Assembly: GCA_034687125.1 (NCBI GenBank)
Contig: JAQGBZ010000513.1
Coordinates: forward strand, 1 to 37,202
From: Neelides folsomi
Lineage: Eukaryota; Arthropoda; Collembola; Neelipleona; Neelidae
Direction of reading: 5' to 3'
DNA length: 37,202 bases
Shown here piece after piece: positions 1 through 10,863 of the stretch (its first letter is position 1; every line of letters starts with the position of its first letter). A program made the position numbers and the translations under genes. A model generated the notes under the pieces. The model worked only from the letters and a program-made list of their open reading frames with translations, had not been told where the DNA came from and did not search any database.

Positions 1-47
1 AATTATTATAAATGAATTTTTTACTGTTTTCGAGTTTCAGGTTTTTA

Positions 48-498
<451 letters not shown>

Positions 499-1555
499 TT
501 TAAAAATCAATTCTTATTTTTAGGAAATTATTAAAAAATTAATAAATTTATATATATTGTATTTATTAATTGGAGTTGATGAAGTTGATTAAAAAAATAT
601 TTCTGAATAGCTGACCCATGAGTATTTTCATATTTTCTTTTCTAAATAATCTGGACAAAATTTTTGATAATGTTACGCCCATTTTAAATAATTTTTACTA
701 ATACAAATATCAAATGCTTTGGTAAGTATTTTGCTCGGGAGTTTTAAATTGTGAGAACTCGAGTGAGTTTGATAAACAAGAAATACAAACGTTCCGTTTT
801 ATACTTAATTAAGCTGACGTTTAAAAGATTAGAGAGTTTACATTTTGAGGATGAGTATACATAGAATACATACATAGGTAGTATGTACAAACATGAAAAT
901 ACGTTACAATACACGTACACAGGATGGGATTGAAGCGTAAAAATACATTTGCATCATTACGGGTGCGGGTATCTGTTCTGTAATGTATATTGACTATATA
1001 CAGGATGATTCTCCTTTATGTGGGCAGATGAAAAAAGTGGTGTTAAATGCAAGAAAGAAAGGACGACTAAAGCGCCCACATGAAGTAGAATCATCTTTAG
1101 TATATTAAGTATGTATGAAAATTTGACTGGAAATTAAATCTTCGTTTTGATTAAAAAAACCGGGTTAATTGGTTGTCACCCTGTATTTGTCCCCTTTACC
1201 AAATTATTTCCTGTTGTTGGGTTCATTTCAATATAAATTCTTTGAGCGATTAAAACAATTAAAACAAATTGACAAATTACAATTACAACATAATCCTATT
1301 CTTTATTTTTAATAACAAAGTTTAAAAAAACATAATGAAAGGTTGATTATATTATAAATATTTTTATATTAAATATTATACACACATTATTAAGTATTAC
1401 CAATAAAAAGCTTTTCTTCTAACAAAATTTTGTTTCGTATTATTGCCATTACTATTTTTAAGAAATTTTATATAAGTAATTAGTATTTATTATATCATTC
1501 TTATGAAATCATTATAAATTATGCAAAATTTAATATTTCAAATAATTTTTATTTA
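499..1555. other. Intergenic, AT-rich, no gene seen
   Basis: About 1 kb between the ARF-like gene and the coiled-coil pseudogene. I see no coding exon on either strand. The only structure is the short imperfect inverted repeat at 1004-1095. The ARF-like promoter must lie at the left end if that copy is transcribed. Confidence 0.5.
1004..1095. repeat. Imperfect inverted repeat, 22-bp arms
   Basis: Left arm 1004-1025 and right arm 1074-1095 pair at 20 of 22 positions (GATGATTCT.CTT.ATGTGGGC on both after reverse complementing), around a 48-nt purine-rich spacer. Similarity continues weakly outward (TATATACAG against TATACTAAA). It may be a very small MITE remnant or a palindromic transposon footprint. 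No clear target-site duplication is visible. Confidence 0.6.
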
Positions 1556-1563
1556 GCTTCAAA

Positions 1564-2190
1564 ATGTACAAAAAGAAGTATCCAGTGAGATCTGAAACAA
1601 AAAGCCTTCGTTATCAGAGAAGATGTAAACAGGCCGAGGAAAAAAAATTGAAGCTGCCGCATGTGCTGAAATTGATGATGAATCCCATGACTGCTCAAAG
1701 GATTTGCATGACCAAATGGAAACTGCATATTTATCAGTAAATGATCAATCTGCTGGTAATAATGACCATTTAAAAGAAATTAGGGACGATTTTGATAAAT
1801 TGAAAACAAAATTCAAAAAATTCAAGGACTCGATCAAGAAGAAAGTTAAAGGTTTAAGAGAAACCCACGAGACTCTAATGGCCCAATGCAACGATTCTTT
1901 GGAAAAATTGATAAAAGACTGGAGAATGGAAAAAGAAATTTTATAAGATAAGATCGTAAATTTGAAGAAAAATTTACGCAAAAGCACTAAAGATAAAAAG
2001 GAAAACAAAAAGCTCAAGGTAAGAAAAACTTATAAAATTGATAAATATTATATAAGATATTTTTATCTCAATTAAAATTTAATAGATTAATATGTAATTA
2101 AGGAACACAAGAAGGAGGACCCCAAATTGAATTTTCGTCTTACAGGTTTCACATTTGACTGGAGTACTGTGTTCAAATTCTAAAATTTAA
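1564..2190 (+). pseudogene. Decayed gene for a Lys/Glu-rich coiled-coil protein
   Basis: A consensus 3' splice site (TTTATTTAG) precedes an ATG at 1564. Coding-like sequence then runs to a good donor, AAG|GTAAGA, at 2018. It carries two lesions. A frameshift lies in an A8 run at 1640-1647: the frame from 1564 is lost there and the downstream frame (starting IEAAACAEIDDESHDC) opens. An in-frame TAA lies at 1944-1946, after which the frame continues (DKIVNLKKNLRKSTKDKK) to the donor. A possible last exon is 2146-2190, after TCTTACAG. The product would be a charged alpha-helical protein rich in Lys and Glu. I do not recognise a family. The homopolymer shift alone could be a sequencing error, but the stop codon makes real decay more likely. 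It sits beside a transposon, in a gene-poor stretch. Confidence 0.55.
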
Positions 2191-2269
2191 ATTAAATTTT
2201 TATTTTGAATCTTTAAAACTATCAATGGTTGATATCTTGATATTTTATTATTATTAATTGTGTAACATA

Positions 2270-2493
2270 CACATTGGACTATATATTTGTAAACCCAACC
2301 CTGCTCCCGTATGTCAATGATCATAACTTTTTTTAATAATTATTCTATTTACCAATAATTTTATACAAAGAATACATATTATGTCTACTTATAAACCCCC
2401 AATTATAAATGGGTTCTGCCAACATTCTACAAAGTTAAAATTCATGATGTCGGGAAAGTGCAATTTTCAGGCGCTTATAAATTTCCAGACCCT
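2270..2493. repeat. Left terminal inverted repeat of Tc1-like element
   Basis: About 224 bp, matching the reverse complement of 3351-3562 over its whole length with scattered mismatches and small indels. It ends at TTTCCAGACCCT, the counterpart of TTTCCAAACCCT at the other end. Confidence 0.85.
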
Positions 2494-2529
2494 ATTTAAA
2501 AATCAATTAAATCAATTCATTTGAAAATT

Positions 2530-3222
2530 TTAATATCTAGTTTGAAGACCCTTTGCTTTAATAAGCTCTGCAATCCTTCTTGGAACAGATTCCACCAATT
2601 TCCGGGTTACTTCTTGAGGTATGTTTTCCCAAGTCATCTTTAAAATGGAAAAGCTACTTTCTTTTTACCTCCACCATGTTTCACTGTTGGACGAATATAT
2701 TCGGGTTTTAAAGCGGCTCCTGTCTCTCGCCAGACATTTCGACCTTTGAGATGGCCAAATAAACAATACTTGCTTTCGTCTGACCACAAAACTTCCTTCC
2801 AGTCATTATTGGTCTATACTTGATGTTGGGCAGCCCACTTCTTGCGTGCAATGATGTGTTAGGGTTTCAGAAAAGGCTTTACCTGGGCAACACAAGGTTT
2901 CTTTCCGAACTCATTAAGTCTTCGAACAGTATTTTTTGATAAGGTGATTGGAAACTAATTTTGAATATCACAGGCGGTTTGAGTTGATGTAAGGAATGGG
3001 TTGAACTTTCTTCTTAATCGTCCTGTCGATCCGAACAGTTGTTTTGCCACTCCGAGGTTTATTTACAATTAAACCTGTTTTTTTATATTTCCTAACAACA
3101 TAACTCACTGTAGATTAGCTTAATAAAAGCCTTGAAGCTATTTTAGGGTAGCCTAATCCTCGTTCATGCAGTTTTATAATTAATTTTCTCAGGTCGATTG
3201 AAAGATCTTTGCCGCTTCCCAT
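2530..3222 (-). pseudogene. Degenerate Tc1-type DDE transposase, internally deleted
   Basis: Reading from an ATG at 3222, the start MGSGKDLSIDLRKLIIKLHE is the first helix-turn-helix of a Tc1 DNA-binding region, followed by an in-frame TAA inside it (after ASRLLLS). Further on come the GRPR-like hook region (RSGKTTVR) and the middle block VLWSDESKYCLFG with VWRETGA and PTVKHGGG. These blocks lie in different frames, so there are several frameshifts. After KHGGG the sequence jumps almost directly to the usual C-terminus (VPRRIAELIKAKGLQTRY). That means a deletion of roughly 250-300 bp took out the following part of the DDE domain, including the final acidic residue of the catalytic triad and the NPIEN-type region. 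The enzyme cannot be functional. Confidence 0.85.
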
Positions 3223-3350
3223 TTTGTGACAAAACTGCAATTGAATGATAAAATTTTTACCGCTAAGTTGTATTTTAGCTTTTATCATCATATTACACTG
3301 AGATATTAAAAGTATTCAAACGTTTCTATTTTAAAACATAATAAATAATA

Positions 3351-3562
3351 AGGGTTTGGAAACTTATGAGCATCTCAAAATCTCATTTTTTCCAGACAAT
3401 GAATTTTAACTTTGTTGAATGTTGGGAGATTTCCATTATAATTGGTCATTTATAAGTACATATCATAGGTGTTCTTAGGATAAAATTATAGGCCAATACC
3501 AGTAAAAAATTTATGATCATTGACATACGGGAGTAGGGTTTACAAATATAAGGTCCCATGTG
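3351..3562. repeat. Right terminal inverted repeat of Tc1-like element
   Basis: About 212 bp, reverse-complement partner of 2270-2493. It is flanked on the right by the TA duplication at 3563-3564. Confidence 0.85.
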
Positions 3563-3699
3563 TATTACTAAATTATGTATTAATTTTATATATAAAATAG
3601 CATACCTCCGTCTTCAAAATGACTGAAACTTTCTTGAGATGAAAAAATGCTTTCTTGAACTTCGTCTTCATTTGTAATTTCCATTTTCTTTGATGAGTT

Positions 3700-4407
3700 A
3701 TTAACAATTAATATATAATTAATAATAGATGTAGAATGAATACATAAATATTAATGAATATAAATTTGTTTTTATTTAGGGATTCAGATAAAAATGGTCA
3801 ATTAAAATAATAGAAAAGATCAGAATGCATTTTTATGAATAAACAATGCCAATGTGAAATAAAGTTATTTTATTTTGAGTTGAATGTAGGTAAATTATAA
3901 TTATAAAATATCGTTTTGTAATTTATGCTTTTATAATTGTATTGTATATTCGTTCGTTCGTTAGTCGACATTGTCGTTAGTTTCCAGCTTAATACATCAT
4001 TTACGTTTGTAGATCTTAATATAGGACGTAACTATACGTTCAACTTGTATTTTGCATTGAGTACTAACTTGTAGTTATTAGTACACATGTGAAGTAGCGG
4101 GCATGGGCAATGGGTACGTGTGTTGTAGTTTGTAGCTGTGTAGTACACGTTGTGTATTAGCTTGATGTGTATTGTGTAGTTGAGTACCATCTTGTATGTG
4201 TAGTTGTGTACTAGCTTATATGTGTAGATGTGTATTAGCTTGGAGTGTAGTGTGTACTAACAGGGAGTTGCTGATAACTTTTCAAAGTTGAAGGGTTTTT
4301 GGGGTTGTTAAATAATTAATTGTCATAAATGTTAATTTACTTTTTCCATTAATTGTTTTTAAAATATGAATTATTAAAAAAAATATATGTCATAGATAAC
4401 CAACGAT
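3700..4407. other. Intergenic, simple-sequence rich
   Basis: No coding exon seen. It holds a short TCGT run near 3952-3965 and the GT-rich minisatellite at 4113-4261, then AT-rich sequence up to the E-Syt polyadenylation signal. Confidence 0.5.
4113..4261. repeat. GT-rich minisatellite-like tract
   Basis: Irregular tandem units of about 30-40 bp built from GTGTA(G/T)T, TGTGTA and (A/C)TAGCTT, for example GTGTACTAGCTTATATGTG and GTGTATTAGCTTG. Strong strand asymmetry (G and T on the plus strand) contrasts with the neutral AT-rich surroundings. Units are diverged, so it is not a freshly expanded satellite. Confidence 0.65.
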
Positions 4408-4413
4408 AATTTT
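4408..4413 (-). terminator. Polyadenylation signal AATAAA for E-Syt
   Basis: TTTATT on the plus strand, that is AATAAA on the coding strand, about 145 nt after the E-Syt stop codon. It is the nearest canonical signal downstream. Being AT-rich sequence, chance matches are common. Confidence 0.4.
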
Positions 4414-4557
4414 ATTATTATTATAAAGCAATGTTTGTTTGTTAACATAAAGAAATAAAGTATACCTATTAAGGTCCATGACTGCCTAATTTAATCATCA
4501 TCGCTGTATTTATAACAATAATAAATGTGACATTGAATTTATAAATTAAAGATTGGA

Positions 4558-7500
4558 TTAGGGAATTAAAGGATAGGAAGTGGTGAGTGTATTTCCAGAT
4601 TGAAATTCATCCAGTGCAATGTATGCTTCGGCAATCTTGGGAGAACTTCGAATGAACTTCTTGTCACACACTTGGACGTGTAAAGTTTTCCCTCGGAGGT
4701 CAACAATTGGAAACTCGAATCGTTCATCGAAAAGAGCTGAGGAATAAAAAACATTTCACAATTACAGATTTTGAATATAAAACGTTTACTTTTTTTTTAT
4801 TATACGCATTAATAATAATTATATGAAGTCACTCACGATTGCATTGATCTTTTTGTGTTTCCGTTTTGTGCTTTTTGCTCTTCTCGGGAAGAATGTAAAG
4901 TTTGACAAAAGGATCCGGAAGTTCGTCTTTTTCAATTGGTAGGTTCGACAAGCTGTGGACAACAACGACAAGTTGCTGACTCGATTGACTAAATTAAAAT
5001 AACAATAAATCAAATCAAATCGTTCAATAATTAAAAATATTAAATCATTCAATTATTAAAAATTAATTAATAACTATAAGGTTAAATGATTTAGATTTAA
5101 ATAGAATTGAACCTGTAACGAAGAGTAAGACGGATCTTCATGTCATTCAGGCTTTGAACCGCTGAAGAAAGTCGATGGGTCGAAGAAGACGAAATGAGCG
5201 AATCTCCATCTCCTTTTTCTTCTTTCATTGGAGTTGGCTCTTTCGATCTACGTCCGCTTTCTTTATTTTCCTCAATTAATGGAGAACGTTCGCGACTTGC
5301 CGCTGAAGGACTTGGAGATAGCGAAGGCCCTTCGCCTTTATCAACTTCTTCTTCAGCTGAAGATGAAACTCCGAATTTCAAAACCTGAAAAAAATAATTT
5401 TAAATTAATCAATTAAAAAGTTAATATTAATTATTGGAAATTAAAAACGGTTTATAAAAATTAAATTACAATTTACTACAATTTATAATAATTATTTTAA
5501 ATTTATTAGAAATTATAATTATTTTAAATTTATTAGAAATTTTAATTATTTTAAATTTATTAGAAATTTTAATTATTTTAAATTGTTAAAAAAATTTACT
5601 TTAATTTGCACATCAAGGGTCACTTTGGCTTCTCGGTTGTTGAGAGAGAAATTTTGTTTTTCGAGTTTCATGTCACTCCGATGGTAAACGGAGTCAAGTG
5701 AGAGTTTCAAAGCCCCAAGTTCCGTGCTCGATTTCTTGTCCATCATTTTGACCAGCAAAGTGTCAGTCAAAGGATTTCGGACGAGGAAATGAAAAGTTTC
5801 TTCAAAAACCGGATCGACAGTTTTTTCAAGTGTGATTGATTCATATTGAACTTTCCCAACAGAGAGAATCTAAATAATGAACCAAATTACAAATTATTTA
5901 AAAATAAAAAAATATAAAGAATTAAACTACAATTAATTATTATATTAAATAAATTAACTCACGGCGTAAGGATCTGGTTTACTCCCTCCAGAATTCACCT
6001 TAAAACACATTTATTAAAATGACTTTTAAATACAATTAAATGTTAGTTATATTTATAAAAGTTTAGAAATGCGCAAGCGTACTATTCATTGCTTATTATG
6101 ATTGTTCGTTTAAAACAAACAATTTCTAAAAAAGCTCATTGCGGATTTGGTGTGAAATTTTAGCAATTTAATCACAAGAAAAAAATTGCAAGTTAGTGGC
6201 AAATTTTGCATGTGTGAAAGTGATAGGGCTAAAAAGAAACTTATTCAAATTAAGCGCAGCTGAAAACTCAAATGCTAAATTAATTTTCTACATAATAATT
6301 AAATGAAATTAATGATTAATTTACATGTAAAAAAGAAAATAAACAAAAATGCTCAAATAATATGCAAATAAAAAAGTAAGCCTAAATTGAAAATTGTATT
6401 AATAGTGATTCAACTTTCTCCCGATTAAATTCCAGACGACGGCCTTCTTCTTAAATTGCAAAATTCAAATTTGCAAAATTTTAAAAAAATACCAATTGCG
6501 ATCATTGAATTTTAAAACGTGTATGATACAAATACTGTGAATAGCAATTTTTAACGTAATTTTAATATTTGAGATATTTACAATTACGAAGATAATTTTC
6601 AATAGGTAAAATCATATCTGTACAACATTTATATATTTTGCTCCAAAATGGTACGTGTAATTGATGTAAAAAGTGCATTTGGTTTAAAAAATACAAAAAA
6701 ATGATTTCATTTCCTTTACCTTTGTTTGAGTATGTTTGAAAGATAATCCACTCATAACTGAAGCCTTTTTCTCCAGAACCTAAGATGGGCAGATGAGCAA
6801 AAAGCATTTTCTCAAATGAACCAATAATTGGGAGTTCCAATAAATAAATACCCAGATTAAAAATACCAAAATAATTTCAATTAAAACTTAAGTTTAAGTT
6901 TAAAATTACCTTAAGTTTAACTTTTTTTTATTTATTATTAATCAAATCTGCCCCAACAGTTAACTAATCTTATTAAATATCTAATTAAAATACGACTAAT
7001 AATTTTGCCTCTACATTTTGAATATGGAAGAATTCGAAGAATCTTTAAAAATATAAAATTTTTTTGGTAAAATAAAATAATTAAAAACTAAATGGGTATT
7101 TAATATTTAATTATGGAGCCCTTAACCATAACAAAACGCTTCTTAACGGTTCTCTGTATAAAAAACAATAAAAGCAAATAAAAAGTAAAGACACAAAACG
7201 AGAAATAATAAAAATGATCAGATCAGAAATTACGTCTACTTTTACATAAAAGTTAATCTACTTGTTTAAATTCAAAAAAATCAAAAGTTTACTTTAGTAG
7301 TTAAAAAAATTATTTAACAGGGAATCACAAATTAAATTGAGCAAGCGGTCAATTAGCGTTTACAATTTTCTAATAAAATATTTACCGGAAGATTCTTTGC
7401 CGAGTCGAGACGAACGGTGACCATGCACGAAGCAAGGCCAATTGTTTGTGAGTCAATCAAAGAGTTTTTCAAATCTGCAGGGTTGTCCGAGAAATCGAGC

Positions 7501-10500
7501 CACGTGAGTCTCAAATGAATTCGCCCTTTTTTCACATCTTCCAATTCCAACCACGTGTCCAATTTACCTTCACGGCGAACGACCCCGAGGTCAACGGTGT
7601 ATCTATTTACATACATTTTAGCATCAATTAATTTATAAATCCAATTAGAATAATTAATAATGATAATTAAATGTGAATAATTTGATTGAAGCAGAAAGCA
7701 ATAAAGCAAAAGTGAAGAAACCGTCCAAGAAAGTCATCGTTCAGAACGCCAGGAAATCCTTGAATTTGAAATAACCCAAATAAGCCCAGATCTTTTTATA
7801 GTCATTTAAAGATTTAACATTAAATAATTTATAATTTAATTGTTAGTTAAATTAAATTTTTTCTTATGATGAAAATAAGGTTATATTTTTAATTTAGGAT
7901 ACATGTATTTTAAAGCAAAGTTAAAGTTAATGAAGTTTAAGTTTAAATTACCCGCATCGTAATCCCAAACCTCAATTCCGACTCGCGTATCCGCCGAAAT
8001 GAGCAACGACTACGAAAAGCAGAGAAATTTTAGAACCAATTTTGACGCCAACATTTAACATCATTTCCCAAGGCGGATATTTACACTTGTTTTGCAATTT
8101 GCTTTGTTTGCAAATCCGCAATTTAGAGTTTTTAAATCGCATGTTAATTAAATGATCGCACGTTAATTGTTTGCAATTATTTGGTTAGTGAGCAGATCAG
8201 CTAAGTTATTAACAGATATTTAAACTATTCACGTATTAAGACTAAACACTGCACCGTTTAAGCAATTGTTCTTTAGACAATGTATTTTTCGAATACAAAT
8301 TGTATTTGCAGTTCGAGTTAAATAATTCTAATTAAAATTTTGCAAAAGGAGATAAGAAGCAGAATTCCTTTTCCAATTTCCAACAATGAAAATCTACCCA
8401 AAGCATATGTTCACTAATTGAAAACAACCGGGCTTTGCATTAACTAAACTAAATATTACTTTTAATTAAAAAATGAAAATAATTAAAAAAAATGGATTAA
8501 CCGTCCTAGAAAATCATCAACAACGGCGGGGGCGTCGTCTTTATCAAAAACATTTATCGAAAGATTTTGGCCTTTTTCTATTACTAACATCTGGACTCAT
8601 TAAAAAACAAAAATGAAACCAATTTTAGTATTTAAACCCCTAATCAATCACTAATTACAATTAATAATTTAATTGTACAATAAACATTAAATTTTGATGT
8701 TAAATTTTGATATTAAATTTTGACATAAACATTCAATTAATTATCAATTATCTCTCGCATATCAGATCAAATTCATTAATTCAATCAAATATAAGAATTT
8801 CAATATTTAATAAAATGATTAAATATACTTTATATTCAGATTATTTGTAATATTTGATTAAATATTTATTTAAAATATAGTTAAGTTTTTTGTTCGAACC
8901 TCGCAGTAAAATTCCCATTTAGGATTCACATTGTTGAGAATTGTCTTTGAACGATGCTGTTGGGCGCCGACGCTTAAAATAACATAAGGATCGCTTTTTC
9001 CCGTTCCGAGAATTCCGACCTAAAAATTTATTAAATATTAAAATTTAATGAATCAGTTAAAGGATTCACATTGATTATTTGTATTATGTAAATGATGAAA
9101 TTCACAATATTTTATCAGAATCAAACGTTAATTGAAGACAATTGTTAAAATGTCTCACATCTTTCTTCATGAGATCTTGAGCTTCAATTGCACAAATTCG
9201 AATTACTCCTTCGGGTCGAACTGCCAAAGCATCTCGCGAATTTACGTTTTCAGCCAATTGGATAAACATTTTGTTTGGAAGAACGCACCTGGAAAATAAT
9301 TAAAAAAAACTGTAAAATATTACAAAACAAGAACTCGAAAATCTTATTAAATTATTCCAAGGATCAATATTAAAAGTATTATTAAAAAAGAATTTCAGCT
9401 TTTAATTAACTTTAATTTAATTATTAAATTAAATTAACTTTTAGTAAGATATGAAAAATTTATTGGTTGAGGCTAAATTGAATAATTTTAAATTACATTG
9501 AACAAATTTGTTCTTGGACGATTCTTCGAATAAGGTCGGAAAGTCCGGGCATATCGAATACATCGGCCATTCCGATTAAATTGAAATCGAGCGATGGAGG
9601 ATTAAGAAAGAAATATTGAACTCCACCGACAAGAGGAATTTGATTGATCAACGGCTTCATCACCAAACGAAGAATTCCGCTCAACTTTAAATTAAATGAA
9701 TTAATTATTAATTATTTAATAATAATGTTAAATAGGTATTTGAAGCATTCATTTCAATAGAAATCGAATTTCCTTACTTGAAGATCTTTAATCCCAGCAT
9801 GGATTTTGGCAAGTGAAAATCTAAAATCGCAATCTCCTGTGTAAATGATATCTAAATCCATAATAATCTCATTTCGGTCAGTTTTCTTCTCATCGTAAAC
9901 TTTGACTCCTCGGACGCGAACGGGAGTTTCTCCAAGGATGATTTTCTCAAATTTAAACGAATTCAATTTGTAACTCGTGGCCAAAGTATCTCTCAAAACC
10001 GGTTCAATTGTGTTTAGCACCAGGTCATATGTGAAATGGTTTATCCGAGGCCATAATTGTCTATTGGAAATGAAATGAAATATTTAACTACAATTAACCA
10101 TAAATTTTTAATTACAATATTATAATCAATCATTGTTAAAGGGTTTGCTTACTTTATCATCTGGTTGAGCCATTCTGCTCTTTCCACATCAGGAAAAACG
10201 ACCTAAAAACATAAATTATTAAATTATCATTAATAAATTATCATTAATTAATTAATAAATAAATAAATATGAATAATTGAATATTGCAAAATTATGATTT
10301 TAACCCAAGATGGCAAATTATCTCCTAATCTCGCCAAAACAATTTCCCGTTCGTCTCCCCTTGCTGCAGCTTGGGCTAAACGTCTCTGAGCGTCGTGGTG
10401 CCGTCGCCATTGGTCGCGAACTACAAGAAGGACAATTGGCCCAACCAACCAACCAACACTGATCTAATACAAAAACAAAAGTAACACATTGTTAGTAATT

Positions 10501-10860
10501 ACGTAATTAGTAAATATAAAAAAACAGTACAATATAATGCACCTGTATATTAAAACTAATTGGAAAACTATAAAACCGAACCAATAAAAGAAAATATATT
10601 GAATTATAAGTAAATTCATATTTATTATCAGATTTGATATACTCTTTGAACAATAATTATTGTTTTACTTGAAAGTATCCGATTGAGTAAACGAGAGCAC
10701 AAACGAGAGATTTCTTAGCAAAGGAAATCATCCATTTGGAAATCCCCGGAGGTTCTACAAATTTATAATTCTTTTTATCGCTTTGATCCAACGGTGGTGG
10801 TCCAACGGGTTTAAATTTTTCCTCCGTTTTGTCCAAAAGTGGCTTCTTTTCTTCAGCCAT
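4558..10860 (-). CDS. Esyt: Extended synaptotagmin (E-Syt), ER-plasma membrane lipid-transfer tether
   Basis: Coding exons: 10669-10860, 10305-10463, 10153-10202, 9778-10060, 9497-9684, 9159-9288, 8900-9019, 8502-8590 (or the pair 7952-8009 plus 7722-7758), 7386-7602, 5963-5998, 5600-5869, 5113-5384, 4837-4988, 4558-4736. All phases agree, giving 778 aa (780 with the exon pair). Residues 50-84 form the ER membrane hairpin (SLVCALVYSIGYFQ then VGWLVGPIVLLVV). Residues about 115-300 are the SMP lipid-binding domain. Then C2A (about 315-435, with GKSDPYV and DDFLGR), C2B (about 455-578, with GSKPDPYA), a Ser/Glu-rich linker, and C2C at the C-terminus (DPFVKLYILPEKSKKHKT, NPLFDERFEF). The family tethers ER to plasma membrane through C2 domains binding PI(4,5)P2 and calcium, and moves glycerolipids through SMP. 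Assignment is firm; which vertebrate paralogue it is closest to is not decided here. Confidence 0.95.
5492..5572. repeat. 27-bp tandem repeat, three copies
   Basis: Three head-to-tail copies (5492-5518, 5519-5545, 5546-5572) of TTATTTTAAATTTATTAGAA plus ATTNTAA, followed by a partial fourth. Copies two and three are identical and copy one differs at a single base, so the array is recent. It lies in an E-Syt intron immediately beside the exon whose donor is at 5600. Confidence 0.9.
5999..7385. other. 1.4-kb E-Syt intron, no exon seen
   Basis: The intron between the exon ending C2A (7386-7602) and the 36-nt exon 5963-5998. It is AT-rich. I looked for further alternative C2 exons on the minus strand and found none with both splice sites and an open frame. 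Confidence 0.5.
7722..8009 (-). other. Esyt: Alternative E-Syt exon pair (C2A calcium-loop segment, version 2)
   Basis: Exons 7952-8009 and 7722-7758. The first follows TTTCGTAG, starts in phase 0 and reads SLLISADTRVGIEVWDYDA. The second follows TTCAAG and reads FPGVLNDDFLG. Joined, they replace exon 8502-8590 exactly: same entry phase (0), same exit phase (2, codon split CG|N) and the same final residues DDFLGR. They keep the Asp pattern expected in C2 loop 3 (D-Y-D ... N-D-D). Including both versions would duplicate the segment and shift the frame, so the two sets should be mutually exclusive. Confidence 0.85.
8502..8590 (-). other. Esyt: Alternative E-Syt exon (C2A calcium-loop segment, version 1)
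   Basis: A single 89-nt exon after an AGTCCAG acceptor, entry phase 0 and exit phase 2. It reads MLVIEKGQNLSINVFDKDDA then PAVVDDFLGR. It is the counterpart of the pair at 7722-8009. The two versions share DDFLGR but differ through most of the preceding strand and in the spacing of loop-3 acidic residues. Confidence 0.85.
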
Positions 10861-10863
10861 TTT

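Larger units (their letters stand above)
2268..3564 (-). mobile_element. Tc1/mariner-type transposon, non-autonomous (1.29 kb, long TIRs)
   Basis: TA target-site duplications at 2268-2269 and 3563-3564 flank an element of 1293 bp that starts CACATTGGAC on one side and CACATGGGAC on the other. Terminal inverted repeats span about 2270-2493 and 3351-3562, roughly 75-80 percent alike by eye, with the outer 60 bp best conserved (including CTCCCGTATGTCAATGATCA). Between them, on the minus strand, lies a degenerate Tc1-type transposase. TA duplication, the IR/DR-like long inverted repeats and the transposase type place it in the Tc1 group. Divergence between the repeats and the broken ORF show it is old and cannot move itself. 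Confidence 0.9.
2079..3684 (-). other. Possible two-exon small gene with the transposon in its intron
   Basis: A candidate first exon, 3606-3684, has an ATG, 26 acidic residues (MEITNEDEVQESIF, then SSQESFSHFEDG) and a donor G|GTATGC. A candidate second exon starts at 2179 after TTTTAG, in the matching phase, and reads EFEHSTPVKCETC before running to a stop at 2079. The intron would be about 1.4 kb and contain the whole Tc1-like element. The second exon overlaps, on the opposite strand, the candidate last exon of the pseudogene at 1564-2190, so at most one is likely real. Only the first exon looks convincing. No family is recognised. Confidence 0.25.

Noticed and set aside
6562..6840. 92-codon minus-strand open frame in an E-Syt intron
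   Set aside because: No splice sites that join it in phase, no C2-like pattern, AT-driven composition.
7722..8009. Reading these exons as constitutive, in series with 8502-8590
   Set aside because: Including both sets breaks the reading frame (exit phase 2 into entry phase 0) and would repeat the DDFLGR segment.
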